Shown here piece after piece: positions 45,470 to 56,372 of a stretch of 64,000 bases of DNA (positions are counted from its first letter, which is position 1; each line of letters starts with the position of its first letter). The position numbers and the translations under genes were made by a program. Under the pieces are notes generated by a model. The model searched no databases. It was not told where the DNA came from and worked only from the letters and a program-made list of their open reading frames with translations. The stretch comes from Adiantum capillus-veneris (lineage: Eukaryota; Streptophyta; Polypodiopsida; Polypodiales; Pteridaceae), in contig CM043969.1 in the NCBI GenBank assembly GCA_014529385.2, positions 25,311,946 to 25,375,945 on the forward strand. The letters run 5' to 3'.

Positions 45470-46240
45470 CTAAAAACCCCCAACTATTGTAAGAAAACTC
45501 CAAACTAGAGAAATGACCTTTCCAATTTGATTGCTTCCCCCCTTTAACAATAGATTAATACTTGTAAACTACCTATCCATATTTGGATTAATAACAATAC
45601 TAATATCGACTTGTATCTCCCCAATTGCTTATAGACAGTCCTCCAAAAATGACTAGTGAATGTGGGTCACAACAATGTCCAATATTTTAGAGTAATTCAT
45701 GTAATCAATACAAATTATATACAACCAACTTAGTTAATTTTAGAGATGGGAATAGTGGATTGAATAAACTATACAAAGTTTAGTTAACTTATCTACAAGC
45801 ACCCAAACTGAGAAATGACCTCTCATGGTGATTGGTAGGAATAATAAATCTGATAGATATGCTACACCTATAGTGAAAATTTCTTCATAAGCTATCAATT
45901 TCATGAATTTGCATGCCCAAGTCTCTAAACCTACCTTTGCTAAACACTAGGGACCATAACACCTAGTGTGCATGCATTTATCAAAAATTGATGTGAACCT
46001 GTATTTTCATTGAGCATGAGGGTAAATAGCTCTAAGCAAGAAACTAAATACTTCCTACTACAATCACTTGAAGGATTTGCTAAAACATTTGAACCATAAT
46101 AGAATGTGAAACATAAATCAAATCTAGGTACAAATAATAAAACATTTTCATTAACAAAATAGAGCTTTGCTACATGTGTAAACAACCATCCATTGAAGCT
46201 TTTTAACTATAACCTTAACAAGTCTTACTAGGTATTTGAA
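45470..46240 (-). pseudogene. Gypsy integrase relic related to element F
   Basis: On the minus strand around 45,770-45,865 it reads LPITMRGHFSVWVLVDKLTK, the gypsy integrase core pattern. Its sequence parallels the internal part of element F (41,420-42,200) block by block, for example GCTAAACACTAGGG and CACCTAGTGTGCATGCATTTA. No LTR of the F type is present. Many stops. Confidence 0.65.
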
Positions 46241-46276
46241 AATTTCTAGGAACTACAATTTTTCCTAATACAACGT

Positions 46277-46823
46277 TGTTAACCCTCACGGCACACGGAC
46301 ACCCTATGATCTATAAACGTTGTATTGTTTAGAGTCAGGTACCGGGCTTGTCGGACCAATAGGAACAGGGTAAGGGTGATCGCCGATGACAGGCGCACTC
46401 TAACTGGAATATTCAAGGAGTTAGTTGGTTAAGTATGGGCGCCCAAGTGTGAATGGGGTGAGCTCATATAAAAGCCACTAAACCTAATTTTTACTCATTC
46501 TCTCATTGTGCAATAGAAGCCGCTCTTGCTCCATTTCCACCTTCTCCTTCACCATCTCCTTGTGTGTGTGTGTGTGTGTACGTGTGAGAGAGAGTGTGAG
46601 AGTGTGTGTGATCGAGCGTTGCGGCGGCACGACGGCGGCGAGGCGGTTGAGCGCAGCGTAGCGGCGTCTCCCTCTTCTTCGCGGCACGGGAATCCTTCAT
46701 TCGCAACTACGTAGGAAGGTGAGTGACACACCATTCTTCCTTGTGAGCTTGTCTGTTGTATGACTGTGTGCTAGGAGCCTTTGTGGCTCGCACACGGCGC
46801 GTAGCAAGTCCCTAGCCGTGACA
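46277..46823 (+). mobile_element. 5' LTR of gypsy G
   Basis: Starts TGTTAACCCTCACGGC and ends CCTAGCCGTGACA, giving TGT...ACA ends over 547 bp. A TATA box TATAAAAG lies at 46,467-46,474, and a (TG)n tract at 46,561-46,579. The right end is fixed by the primer site that follows. No second copy is present in the window. Confidence 0.8.
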
Positions 46824-46826
46824 TTT

Positions 46827-46845
46827 TTGGCGCCGTTGCCGGGGA
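46827..46845 (+). promoter_or_regulatory. Primer-binding site of gypsy G (tRNA-Asp type)
   Basis: TTGGCGCCGTTGCCGGGGA is the well-known site of plant Tat/Athila-group gypsy elements, complementary to the 3' end of tRNA-Asp. It lies a few bases after the LTR end. Confidence 0.88.
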
Positions 46846-47812
46846 GCTGCTGCGTGTGAAGCTCCAATGGTGACCTGTAAATTGTATTGAAGCTATTTTT
46901 TATGTAGGAAAGGCGCGGCTTAAGTTTGATTATTGTTGCTATTCAAAAACAGTAGAGAAAGACACAATGTTGTTGACTACATTCAAGTTTTCTGTGTTCT
47001 GTTAAGCTCTGTTTTGCTAGTTCTATTAAGCTCAGATTTCAGCTTACACAGTTAGCATTTCTTGCGTTTCCGCGTTTTCTGCATTTTCTGGTTTGCACTG
47101 CACAGTTCTGTCAAGTTTCAATTTTTTGCATTTTTTGTGTTTTCTGGTTTGTGCACAGTTAGGCGCTCAGTTAGTTAATTAAGTAGGTTAGTAATTAGGT
47201 GAACCACTAATTAGCAGGTCAGTAGGTAGGTGAGACAGTAAATAGTTAGGTGAGGTCAACGCGCACCAAAACGCGTACCAAATAATATCCAAAAAAAATC
47301 AAAAAAAAATATTTTTAAAAAAATATTTAAAAAATCAAAAAATAAAAACATGAGTGAGGGGGAGGTTATAAAAACGGACGGGTTGGTTTGTATAAAAGAG
47401 GGATCGGGATCATTTGACCCAATCCCAATCCCAAGCCCAGGCCCTGGCTCTGTCTCTGTCTTATTATATAGGGTAGTCTCACTCCTATATATATAGGCTA
47501 GACTCACAAGGAGGGAGTGAGGAATGTGGGATAAGTCCTACACTCTCCTCTCCTTCATTGCACACTAGGACTTGCTATTTGGAGCCTAGTTCCCCAGCTA
47601 GGAAAAGACTGTTTCGGGCTTTTCTGGAGCAAAATAGAACCAAACGGTGGGCTGTAAAGCACAGCGCGTCCCTCCTAGCAATACGCTCGTTACGAGCTAT
47701 CACACGGCCCATTCCACGATACGCTCTAAAAAATCTAGCAAAAAAACACGCAAAAAACTAGTCACAAGGCCTCCTAGAGCAGCTTTTTGACACCTTAGGG
47801 TATCAAAAGCAC
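46846..47812 (+). other. Untranslated leader of gypsy G
   Basis: No protein is recognised. It contains an A-rich stretch at 47,280-47,352 and repeated AGTTAG/AGTAGGT motifs at 47,155-47,245. Confidence 0.5.
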
Positions 47813-49210
47813 ATGCACTTACGCTCTGGGCGGGTGCTAGCACACGAGCATATTGAGGGTGCCTCTGTTCATACGGACACCCATTACCCATCCACGATAG
47901 GCTCTAGACCCTCAGCGGGGACACAAGGTAGCACCACCCAAGACCCTAAAATAGCCGCTAGTGATTCCTCCTCCGACTCAGAAATCATGGAAGCATACCC
48001 TACCCAAAACACTGAGAGAGAAGGCCATGCACCTCCCAAAGCTCCACAGCCTAGTACTAGTATGTTTAGCCGTTTCATGGAAACATTAGGTAGAGCTACT
48101 CGCTCAGAACCTGATGCAAATGAAGCACACGAAGGGGGTGGGGAAGTGGACTCTCCTTTCACATCGCACGTGGACCCCACACCCCCAAAGAGTGTCCATG
48201 TGGATATCCTGCCAACTTCTTACCAAGAAGGCCCTGTTGAGCTGCCTCCTTCAGAAGTTCCCTCTAGAGTACCGTTGGTGACAAGTAAAACCACGGGGAG
48301 CAACATTGCTTCTACCTCACAAGAAACCGTTAACACGTCAACTCTAGAAGGATTGTTCATTAATGATCATTGGACATACGACCTCCACACTGAGGTGTTG
48401 ACGGATCTACACTCTGGCCACGCCTACCATGTAGGATGGATAGAGATTGTACAACCCACCTCTAGTGCCACGAGCATCGAAGATCAACAGAAAATGATCT
48501 GTAATGTTATCCATGGCATTATTCAATCAAAAAGGCAAAACCGAGGGGTAAATATACTCTCAACTGGCCCCATGAGATTTCTGGATACGAGCAAGGCTCA
48601 ACAGCCTACTCTATCACAAATGGAGACTCCTCTAATGAGCCCCATGGACCCATCTTACGTCATTTCACCTGGGGTCTCTATGCAATCTGAGCCTCCAAGC
48701 GACAACTTTAGCTTCCCTAACTTGGCTCAACCCTCTATTAAGGAAAACACAGTGCTCACTCCAGGGATAAGCCTGACAGAGAATGTACCGATGACATCTA
48801 CGGTTAGCGCAGTGCCACTACCTAGTGTCGTAGTACCTAATATGGGGCCTCTACCGTATGTGCCTCTAGCCCCTTATGCACACATGGCCCCCACACCTCC
48901 AATTGTACCACTTGTTTATGCTCCTCGAGTGCCGCTCCCTAGCCCTTATCCGAGTGGACCTATGCCTGGTTATGTTCCATATCCTTCATCATCCACACAT
49001 ATGCCAAGACCGGTACCCGTCCCTCTCCCACATATGATTCCAAGAGTACCTCCACCGGCCCTGCCTCCTCACATAGGTGACTTGGCAGCGTTTGCTCAAA
49101 CCATAAGTCGATCTATCGCGGAAAATATGCGTCATGTATCTGATAGAGACCCTAGAAGTAAGGCAGTACAAATTGCCAAACTCATGCAAAAATTCAATGG
49201 GGATACAAAT
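47813..49210 (+). pseudogene. Gypsy G Gag, N-terminal part, truncated
   Basis: An open frame starts MHLRSGRVLAHEHIEG and is unbroken for about 465 codons. The middle is rich in Pro, Ser and Thr, with a long proline-rich stretch around codons 270-420 (VPLPSPYPSGPMPGYVPYPS and similar). It reaches the start of the gag core at IAKLMQKFNGDTN (about 49,165-49,208), resembling the 'xxFxGxxD' opening of plant gypsy gag. There the coding sequence stops abruptly in CT and TA microsatellites, and capsid, zinc knuckle and pol are all absent. The long disordered N-terminal extension is unlike the gags of A, B or E. Confidence 0.75.
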
Positions 49211-49278
49211 TCAATCTCTCGATCTCGCTCTCTCGCTCTCGCTATCCCTCTTCCTCTTTCTCTCGCTCTCGCTCTCTA

Positions 49279-49414
<136 letters not shown>

Positions 49415-49484
49415 ACTCTCTTTCTCTCTCTCTATTTCCTATCTCTTTCTCTCTCTCTATTTTCCTATCTCTCTCTCTCTCTAA

Positions 49485-50601
49485 CAATGAGAAACTTGAA
49501 GTGGTAGATCACTTCAAGTACCTTGGCCTTGAGGTTCCATCCAATCATAAATGGAAGGATTGTGCAATGCGTCGCTTGGAAGCCGGAAAGAGGGCCTATT
49601 ATGCATTTGAGAACATGTGCAATGTAGGAGAGATCAAGTGTTGGGCTCTCAAAAAGTACCTCTTTGACACATTGGTGACACCGGTGCTTCTTTATGGAGT
49701 GGGGGTGTGGGGTGGAAGCATCGGGAAGTCTACTTGGAAAGAGTTTGAGAATGTCCAAAAGCGTTTTCTCACCAACTTTCTCCAAGTCAAGACACAAACA
49801 CCCTACATGCTCTTACTTCTTGAGTCCGGATTGCTTCCCATTGAGGTCTTGGGCATGCAAAGGGTTGTGGAGTACATGCGTAAGACACAACGTAGCCCTT
49901 TGCATCGACTTCCTAGAATCGCATATGAAGCAAGTCAAATGGTTCAAAAGACATGCAAGAGCAAAATACTAAGTTCGGGGTGGATGCTTGATATCAAGAA
50001 ATGGTTTGGAAGATGGGATGCATGTCACTTGGTCAAGGATGCGTCGATTGACTCCCAAGTTAATGAGGCCTTCTTACAACGCCAATGTATCACGGCTTGG
50101 GAGAAATCCGGAGGTTCTCGCTTCAGCCATTACACCACACACGTTGCCCCAAACTACAAATCTCTCTTCTTCTCGGAACGAGGTAACCGAACCCATTCCT
50201 ACATCCTTGAGCCCATCCCGTTGAGTACGATCCGCACCATTGCCTCCATTCGTCTTAGCTCCCATTCTCTACGCTGCGAGACAGGACGTTGGGGCACTGG
50301 CGAGGAGTGTCATCGACATTGCACCTTATGCCCTCGTCAAGTGTGAGAGAGTGAGTACCACACACTACTTGAGTGCTCAGCTTTTGACCACATTAGGTCC
50401 TCTTTTCCCCATATATTCAGTCATGATCTCTCCCTACATACCTTCCTCTCCCAACCACGATGTGGACTCTCTATTGCGACGCTCATTTCATCCATTTTTG
50501 AGCATTGAGAGTCACTTATGAACTCCACTCACACCACGTGACATGTTCATTTGGTCCCATAGGTCATATTTGACCTCCCAGGACGATAATAGAACTATCT
50601 A

Positions 50602-50648
<47 letters not shown>
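49485..50648 (+). mobile_element. 5'-truncated LINE with microsatellite-like tail
   Basis: The segment begins inside a coding frame and ends in an untranslated tail that runs into CTATCTATCTATCTCTCT and a CT tract. The 34-base motif CTCTCTCTATTTTCCT plus following CT units and AA lies directly before it (49,451-49,484) and after it (50,649-50,682). It is therefore either a target duplication or a chance repeat within CT-rich DNA. Truncation at the 5' end is typical of LINE insertion by target-primed reverse transcription. Confidence 0.6.
49490..50520 (+). pseudogene. LINE reverse transcriptase, C-terminal region
   Basis: The frame reads EKLEVVDHFKYLGLEVPSN, then RRLEAGKRAYYAFENMCN, LFDTLVTPVLLYGVGVWGG, FENVQKRFLTNFLQVKTQTP and KKWFGRWDACHLV. 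This is the thumb and C-terminal part of a LINE reverse transcriptase ('VDxFKYLG' and 'LYGxExWG' signatures). A stop (TGA at 50,344) interrupts a C-terminal zinc-finger-like motif, CTLC...HTLLEC, followed by SAFDHIRSSFP. The catalytic domain and endonuclease are missing because of 5' truncation. The protein would nick target DNA and copy LINE RNA there. It is not obviously the same family as the endonuclease relic at 3,698. Confidence 0.85.
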
Positions 50649-50658
<10 letters not shown>

Positions 50659-50804
50659 TTTCCTATCTCTCTCTCTCTCTAATTCCCTCTCTCTCTACAT
50701 ATATATATATATATATATATATCACTCTTTATATATCTCTCTCTCTTTAATTTATATGCACATCTCTCTCCCTCTCTCTCTTTAATTTTAATTTCCTACG
50801 CATA

Positions 50805-50857
<53 letters not shown>

Positions 50858-50924
50858 TTTCTTATTTACACACACACACACACACATTTCTCTCTCTTTC
50901 TCTCTTTGATTTTCTACACACACA

Positions 50925-51002
<78 letters not shown>

Positions 51003-51071
51003 GTTTCTTACACACACACACACACACGTTTCTCTCTCTCTCTCTCTCTCTCTGATTTCCTACACACACAC

Positions 51072-51143
<72 letters not shown>

Positions 51144-51165
51144 TACACACACACACACACACACG
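50590..51165. repeat. Compound (CT)n/(CA)n higher-order microsatellite
   Basis: At least five blocks repeat the order (CT)n, a short T-rich linker such as TTTCCTA or TTTCTTA, then (CA)n. Examples are (CT) near 50,811-50,852 with (CA) 50,870-50,886; (CT) 50,935-51,001 with (CA) 51,010-51,027; and (CT) 51,078-51,139 with (CA) 51,146-51,164. A (TA)n run lies near 50,698-50,722. Frames of Leu-Ser or Cys-Val across it are artefacts. Confidence 0.93.
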
Positions 51166-51181
51166 ATGTAGAGAGAGATAG

Positions 51182-51212
<31 letters not shown>

Positions 51213-51344
51213 TTGGGGGGGGGGGAGAGTTCATAATACCTGCACAGCAGGTTTCGGCCAAGAGTAGATCTGAGCGCGTCGTAGGCAAAAATGACCGCCT
51301 GTGCGCGCGGATTTCCTTTTTTTTCTCCCAATTTTTTCATTGAA

Positions 51345-51540
51345 ATATGCGTCAGTATACGCGTGGGAATATCCGTCGATATACGCATGGTAACATTTAG
51401 CTTTCCACGCGTATTTCCACACGCATATCGACGGATATTCCCACGCGTATATCGACGGGCTGCAAGTCCGTCGAAAATGGCATGGAAAGGTACGGCCGTC
51501 AATATATGGTGTATCGAAATCTTGATGTTATGTTGTAGTG
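51345..51540. mobile_element. CACTA-type transposon terminus with subterminal inverted motifs
   Basis: The plus strand ends GTTATGTTGTAGTG at 51,540, the reverse complement of a CACTACAA terminus typical of CACTA (En/Spm) elements. Inside it, ACGCGTGGGAATATCCGTCG (about 51,358) and its near reverse complement CGACGGATATTCCCACGCGT (about 51,429) face each other, and CGACGG/CCGTCG units recur five times or more. CACTA ends usually carry such clustered subterminal motifs in both orientations. The opposite end and a transposase were not found. Confidence 0.6.
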
Positions 51541-52066
51541 AATAGGGATCCTTTACCCGCTAGCAAATGGACTAATGATTAGGCTTATCTTCTCTACCTA
51601 TTAGTTGAGGACGACTATGATTTCAAGAGAGATGTAATGTCATAAAAACTAATATCTAATTCCCCCAAATGATTTTCTCATGTTAGCTGACCATTTAATA
51701 TGGGGAAGTACCAGGGGAGTGAAAGCTAGAATACTGGTACGGTTGCCATACCCATCTTTGTAGGGATCCAAAGGAGAGAAAATAGGGATTCAAAGGGGGG
51801 CAGTCTGCAAAAGCGCAATATGCATAACTAGATCTTAAAAGACCTGAGGTTCAACTCCATTAAGACTTGCATAGACTGAGGTTCCAAAACTTTAATTCAA
51901 AAGTCCAAATGGTCAAAGCTAGGAAAATTGGATGGTGGAGGGAAGACTCAAAAGTCTTCCCACATCCCTATCAAGGAGGGAGAGGGAAAGGGAGGAGAGA
52001 GAAACACACAGACACACTCCAAAGCTTTCCCCAGAGAGAATACTGGACACATGGAAGACTCCTAGG
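51541..52066. other. Unassigned flank between a CACTA end and copia D
   Basis: Nothing recognisable. The last five bases before the LTR (CTAGG) would be the copia D target duplication, but its partner lies outside the window. Confidence 0.35.
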
Positions 52067-52326
52067 TGATGGGGAGGAGTTGGGAGCGCAACGGAAGAAG
52101 AATACACACGCACACACTCACACACACGCCACCATAGCTACACACCAGGTTGAAGGGGGAGAGACAACGTACTGTATGCCCCCTTTCTTTCTTCTCTTAT
52201 CTTATGCACTAAGGCACAATACACATTGTACTTAGTGTTAGTGGCTCACACAAGTGTATAGTTGTACACTTAGGGCTAGCGGCAGTTAGTGATGGGCGGT
52301 CGGCCACATGGCCATTAAACCTAACA
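52067..52326 (-). mobile_element. 3' LTR of copia D (left LTR)
   Basis: 260 bp. On the minus strand it starts TGTTAGGTTTAATGG and ends CTCCTCCCCATCA. The polypurine tract AAGTGGGAGAA adjoins it at about 52,327-52,337. Over the 216 bases shared with the 5' LTR it differs at about six positions, roughly 3%. Confidence 0.92.
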
Positions 52327-52417
52327 TTCTCCCACTTGATGGCCAATGTGGGAGACTATAAAAATGGAAGAGCACCACTCTTCACCCAATGCCCATCAAC
52401 TTACGACAGTGTTGAAA

Positions 52418-54089
52418 CTAATGGCTGGAGAGACTCTTAGTGAGTGTATCCGCTGCGTTCTCTGATGTAGGAATCTTTACTAAATCAAGGCTCTTGTTTG
52501 CCAGGCATTCACGACTGAAGTGATAGCGCACATCAATGTGTTTCGTTCTGGAATTAAACATTGGATTGTTAGCCAAGGCAATAGCACTTTGACTGTCACA
52601 TTGAAGAACTGGTGTACACTGCTCCAATCCAAGATCTTTCACTAGGTGAGCAAGCCAAATAGCTTCTTTGCATGCTTCACTCAATGCAACATACTCTGCC
52701 TCTGTGGTAGAAATGGATGTACAATCTTGAATAACAGATCTCCAAGAAATAGCAAAACCAGCAAATGTGTAAATCCAACCTGTTGTTGATTTACGACTGT
52801 CAACACAGCCTGCATAGTCACTGTCTACAAATCCCTGAATGGATGACTCTCCACGACCATAGCATAACTGTCTATTTGGAGCTCCACTCAAGTATCTAAA
52901 AACCAACTTGACAGCATCCCAATGCTTTTTACTAGGGTTAGACATAAATCTACTGACAACTCCCACTACATGTGCAATGTCAGGTCTTGTAGCCACCATG
53001 GAATACATGAGACTACCACAAGATGAAGCATAAGGAATTTTAGCCATCGCAGCTTTTTCCTCAGCTGATTTGGGACAATCGTTCTTGCTAAGTTTCAAAT
53101 ATGCAAGCAATGGAGTACTCAAGGCCTTCCCCTTCTGCATGTTGAAACGATCAAGAACCTTGTGCACATACTCTTTTTGAGAAAGGTACAACAACCTCTT
53201 CTTACGATCACACGAGTAATGCGCATACCTAAAATGTGATTGGCTTCACCCAAATCTTTCATGTCGAATTGACTTTTCAGCTTGGTTTTCATGTCAGCAA
53301 TGTCCTTCTTAGAATGACCAGCAATAAGCATGTCATCTACATAAAGGATAAGCCTAATAAGCTGTCTATTTGGTTGTCTTTTCATGTAAAGACATGGATC
53401 CTCATTACTGCGCTTATAGCATAGGGAACGCATAAATGCATCAAATTTTTGATACCATTGTCTAGACGACTGCTTCAAGCCATACTTTTCAGAAGCTTAC
53501 AGACCAAATTTTCCTTGCCCTTGAGCACAAACCCTTCAGGTTGCTGCATATATATCTCTTCCTCGAGATCACCATGTAAGAAAGCGGTAATGACATCCAT
53601 TTGATCAAGCTCCATATCTTCAGTGGAAACCAAAGCAAGCAACATTCTTAGTGTCGTCATCTTGACCACTGGAGAAAAGATTTCCTGGAAATCTACACCA
53701 TATTCTTGCTTGAAACCTTTGGCCACTAAACGAGCTTTGTAATTCTCAAAATTGGATGCAATCTTCTTCTTGTAAACCCATTTACAAGGCAAAGCTTTCC
53801 TACCTTTTGGCAATGGAAGAAGTTCCCATGTTTTGTTCTTTGCAATATTGGATAGCTCCCTCTTCATAGCATGTTCCCACTGAACCTTATCATTGGCTAG
53901 TATAGCCTCTTTGTAACAAGAAGGCTCACCACTATCTGTCAGCAACACAAAGTCCATGCCTGGAACAAACCGTTCAGGCGGATGTGAGACTCTTTGAGAT
54001 CTTCTCGACTGATCAGAGCTTGTACTAGCTTGTGTAGTAATTGGATCTGAAGCTATCTGTACAGGAGGTGATACATCGGAAAACGTCAC
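52418..54089 (-). pseudogene. Copia D reverse transcriptase and RNase H (two frameshifts)
   Basis: In minus order: WEHAMKRELSNIAKNKTWEL, CKWVYKKKIA, GVDFQEIFSPVVKMTTLRML and DVITAFLHGDLEEEIYMQQP from the 54,089-53,475 frame; then a frameshift just after LVCKLLKS; then RQWYQKFDAF and LILYVDDMLIAG (the catalytic YVDD near 53,340); a second frameshift around 53,190-53,215; then YLSQKEYVHKVLDRFNM, SLMYSMVATRPDIAHVVG, VDSDYAGC, STTEAEYVALSEACKEAIWL, QCDSQSAIALA and TKHIDVRYHF. All copia RNase H catalytic acids appear present. The enzyme would copy element RNA inside the particle. The shifts make it inactive. Confidence 0.93.
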
Positions 54090-54116
54090 TTTCCGGAATT
54101 CAACCTCTTTCGTTGG

Positions 54117-55838
54117 CTACCTATGCATCTTGGTCTCATTGAAGACAACATCACTGCTACGGATTACTGATCGACTTTCAGGATCCCATAAACGATAGCC
54201 AAATTGACCATCTACACCATAGCCAATAAAGATGCATTTCCTGGACTTAGGGTCAAGCTTAGCACGCAACTCCTTGGGTACACGCAACTCCTTGGGTACA
54301 AGTGCATAAGCTTCGCAGCCAAATGTACGGAGTTTTTCATAAGACAACTTATGTCCTGACCATAACTCCAAAGGTACACGAACCTGTAATGAAGCATGTG
54401 GTGATCTATTAATCAAATACACAGCAATGTATAATGCTTCAGCCCAAAACGCTTGCGGTAAATTAGCCTATGATAGCATAGAAATAATCCTCTCTTGGAT
54501 GGTCCTATTCATTTGTTCGGCAACACCATTTTGTGCAGGGGTATAAGGAGCTATAAACTCGTGCTTAATTCCCCTACTTGAACAGAAGTCTGAAAACTCT
54601 TTGGAGACATATTCTCCACCATTATCTGAGCTTAAAGCTTTCAACTTATGTTCACACTGAGTTTCCACACTAGATAAGAACTTTTTGAAACAAGAAAAAG
54701 TCTCATCTTTAGACTTCATGGCATAAACCCAAACATGTCGTGTTGCATCATCAATGAATGTAACATAATAAGAATCACCACCATGGGATTTAGAAGGCAT
54801 AGGCCCACATAAATCACTATGCACAAGCTCTAAGGGCTTTCTTTCTTTGTCAAAAGACTGTGTACGATGTGCTCGTGTTTGCTTACCATATTGACAGTGT
54901 TCACAAAAGGGAAAATCAGAAAATGATAAAGACAGTAAGTAGCCCAAACGAGAAAGAGTTTCCATTCCCTTCTTTGACATATGACCTAACCGGCTATGCC
55001 ACAAAGCAACAGTTGGCAGCTCGATTACAGAAAGAACACTGTTCTTGTCAGATACATAACGAGGATAAAGTGTACCAACTTTAGAACCATGGGCTAAAAT
55101 AAGATGACCTTTCGCAATACGCCAAGACTGCTGATGAAAAGTGACTTTGTAACCCAAGTCATCAAGACGTCCAACCGAAATCAAATTTCGTGTCAAAGCT
55201 GGAACATGACGCACATTATGTATGGTAAACCTCACCCCATTTGCCATAACCATAGCAATATCACCTATGCCCACAATGTCACAAGAGTAGCTGTCACCTA
55301 GCGTAGCAGTGCCAATGGTTTCCTCATATGTAGTAAACCAATGTCTATGGGGTGTGACATGCAACGAAGCGCCCAAATCAAGAATCCATGTATGGGACAC
55401 TTCACCACCACTAACAAGTAGCTCTGCTGGCATAGAACTCTGCAAAGATAGAGTTTCTTGTGCATCATAAAATACATCATTATTTTCAGTCAACATATTG
55501 ATGTCTTGTGCATCACAATCATCTTGCACTATGTTCAGCTCTTTAATCTTAACCGAACTCTTTGGTTTCTCCTCTTTATCATCATTGTCTTTGCCTTTGC
55601 CTTTACCTTTGTCACGCTTCCAAGCATAACAATCCTTATTTATGTTACCAAACTTATCACAATAATGGCATTGAACATTGCGGCGATCTCTATTGCCCTC
55701 TTTCTTGGACTCGTGTTGCGAAGAACGGTCCTTACGTTGCTTATCATCCCTTTGCACATAATGAGCTTCGCCATGATGCGAGCTAATCATGGTCTTTTGA
55801 CGCATCTCCTGTGTGACAAAATGCACTAGTAACATCAT
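54117..55838 (-). pseudogene. Copia D zinc knuckle, protease and integrase (in-frame stops)
   Basis: A single frame with a stop after ERIISMLS (near 54,468) and another near 54,117. The zinc knuckle reads CHYCDKFGNINKDC, with Asn where His is expected. The protease site reads WILDLGASLHVT, where copia elements have D-S-G, so two catalytic or structural residues are lost. Integrase has the pre-integrase His/Cys module (LWHSRLGHMS...CEHCQYGK) and a complete D-D-E core at LVHSDLCGPM, SSDNGGEY and GVAEQMNRT. Then comes LINRSPHASLQVRVPLELW, with a short duplicated pair PKELRV/PKELRA (about 54,265-54,300). Upstream, the frame changes near 55,815 to reach gag. Confidence 0.93.
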
Positions 55839-56372
55839 CGTACTTTAGTGTACCATTAGGAGCAGAGTTACTAATAGCTGTGCAAAAGATATCCCAAGAG
55901 GGTGGCAACGAACAAAGCAAAAAGATTGCTTTAATCTCATCATCAATGTTCATGCGTTGTGCACGAATCTGGGCAAAAAGAGAATCAAAATCATTGATAT
56001 GGCTGGCAATGCTAGCTGACTCTTTCATACGAAGGTTGAAAAGTTTTTGCATTAGGAAACCTTATTGCTAGCCGTATCCCTTTCATAGGTGTCGCATAAT
56101 TTCTGCCATAAAGCATGAGCAGTCTCTCATTTTAACACTCAAAAGTACACCGACTCTCCAAGGTGCAGTCTAATCGTAGACCTGCATAGCTCATCAAGCT
56201 CCTCCCACTGAAACTGAGTCATGTGCATATCTTCAGTTCTAGCCACATAGGTAATAGGCAACTTTTGCTTCTTTTGGACAAGCACATCATACATTTGGTT
56301 CTTCCAAAGTTGAAAATTAGTGCCATCAAACTTCTTTATGTCATAAATGTCACGGTCTTTGCTAGTAGACAT
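55783..56372 (-). pseudogene. Copia D Gag, N-terminal half
   Basis: Starts MSTSKDRDIYDIKKFDGTNF with QLWKNQMYDVLV (56,372 downward), the usual copia gag opening. After a frame change near 56,060-56,140 it continues MQKLFNLRMKESASIASHIN, FDSLFAQI, IFLLCSLPPSWD and TLKYDDVTSAF, the UBN2/gag core. Another frame change near 55,815 leads to the zinc-knuckle segment. The ATG follows directly on the leader shared with gypsy A. Confidence 0.9.

Noticed and set aside
50914-51288. 124-codon Arg-Glu/Cys-Val frame
   Set aside because: Entirely a translation of (CT)n and (CA)n tracts.
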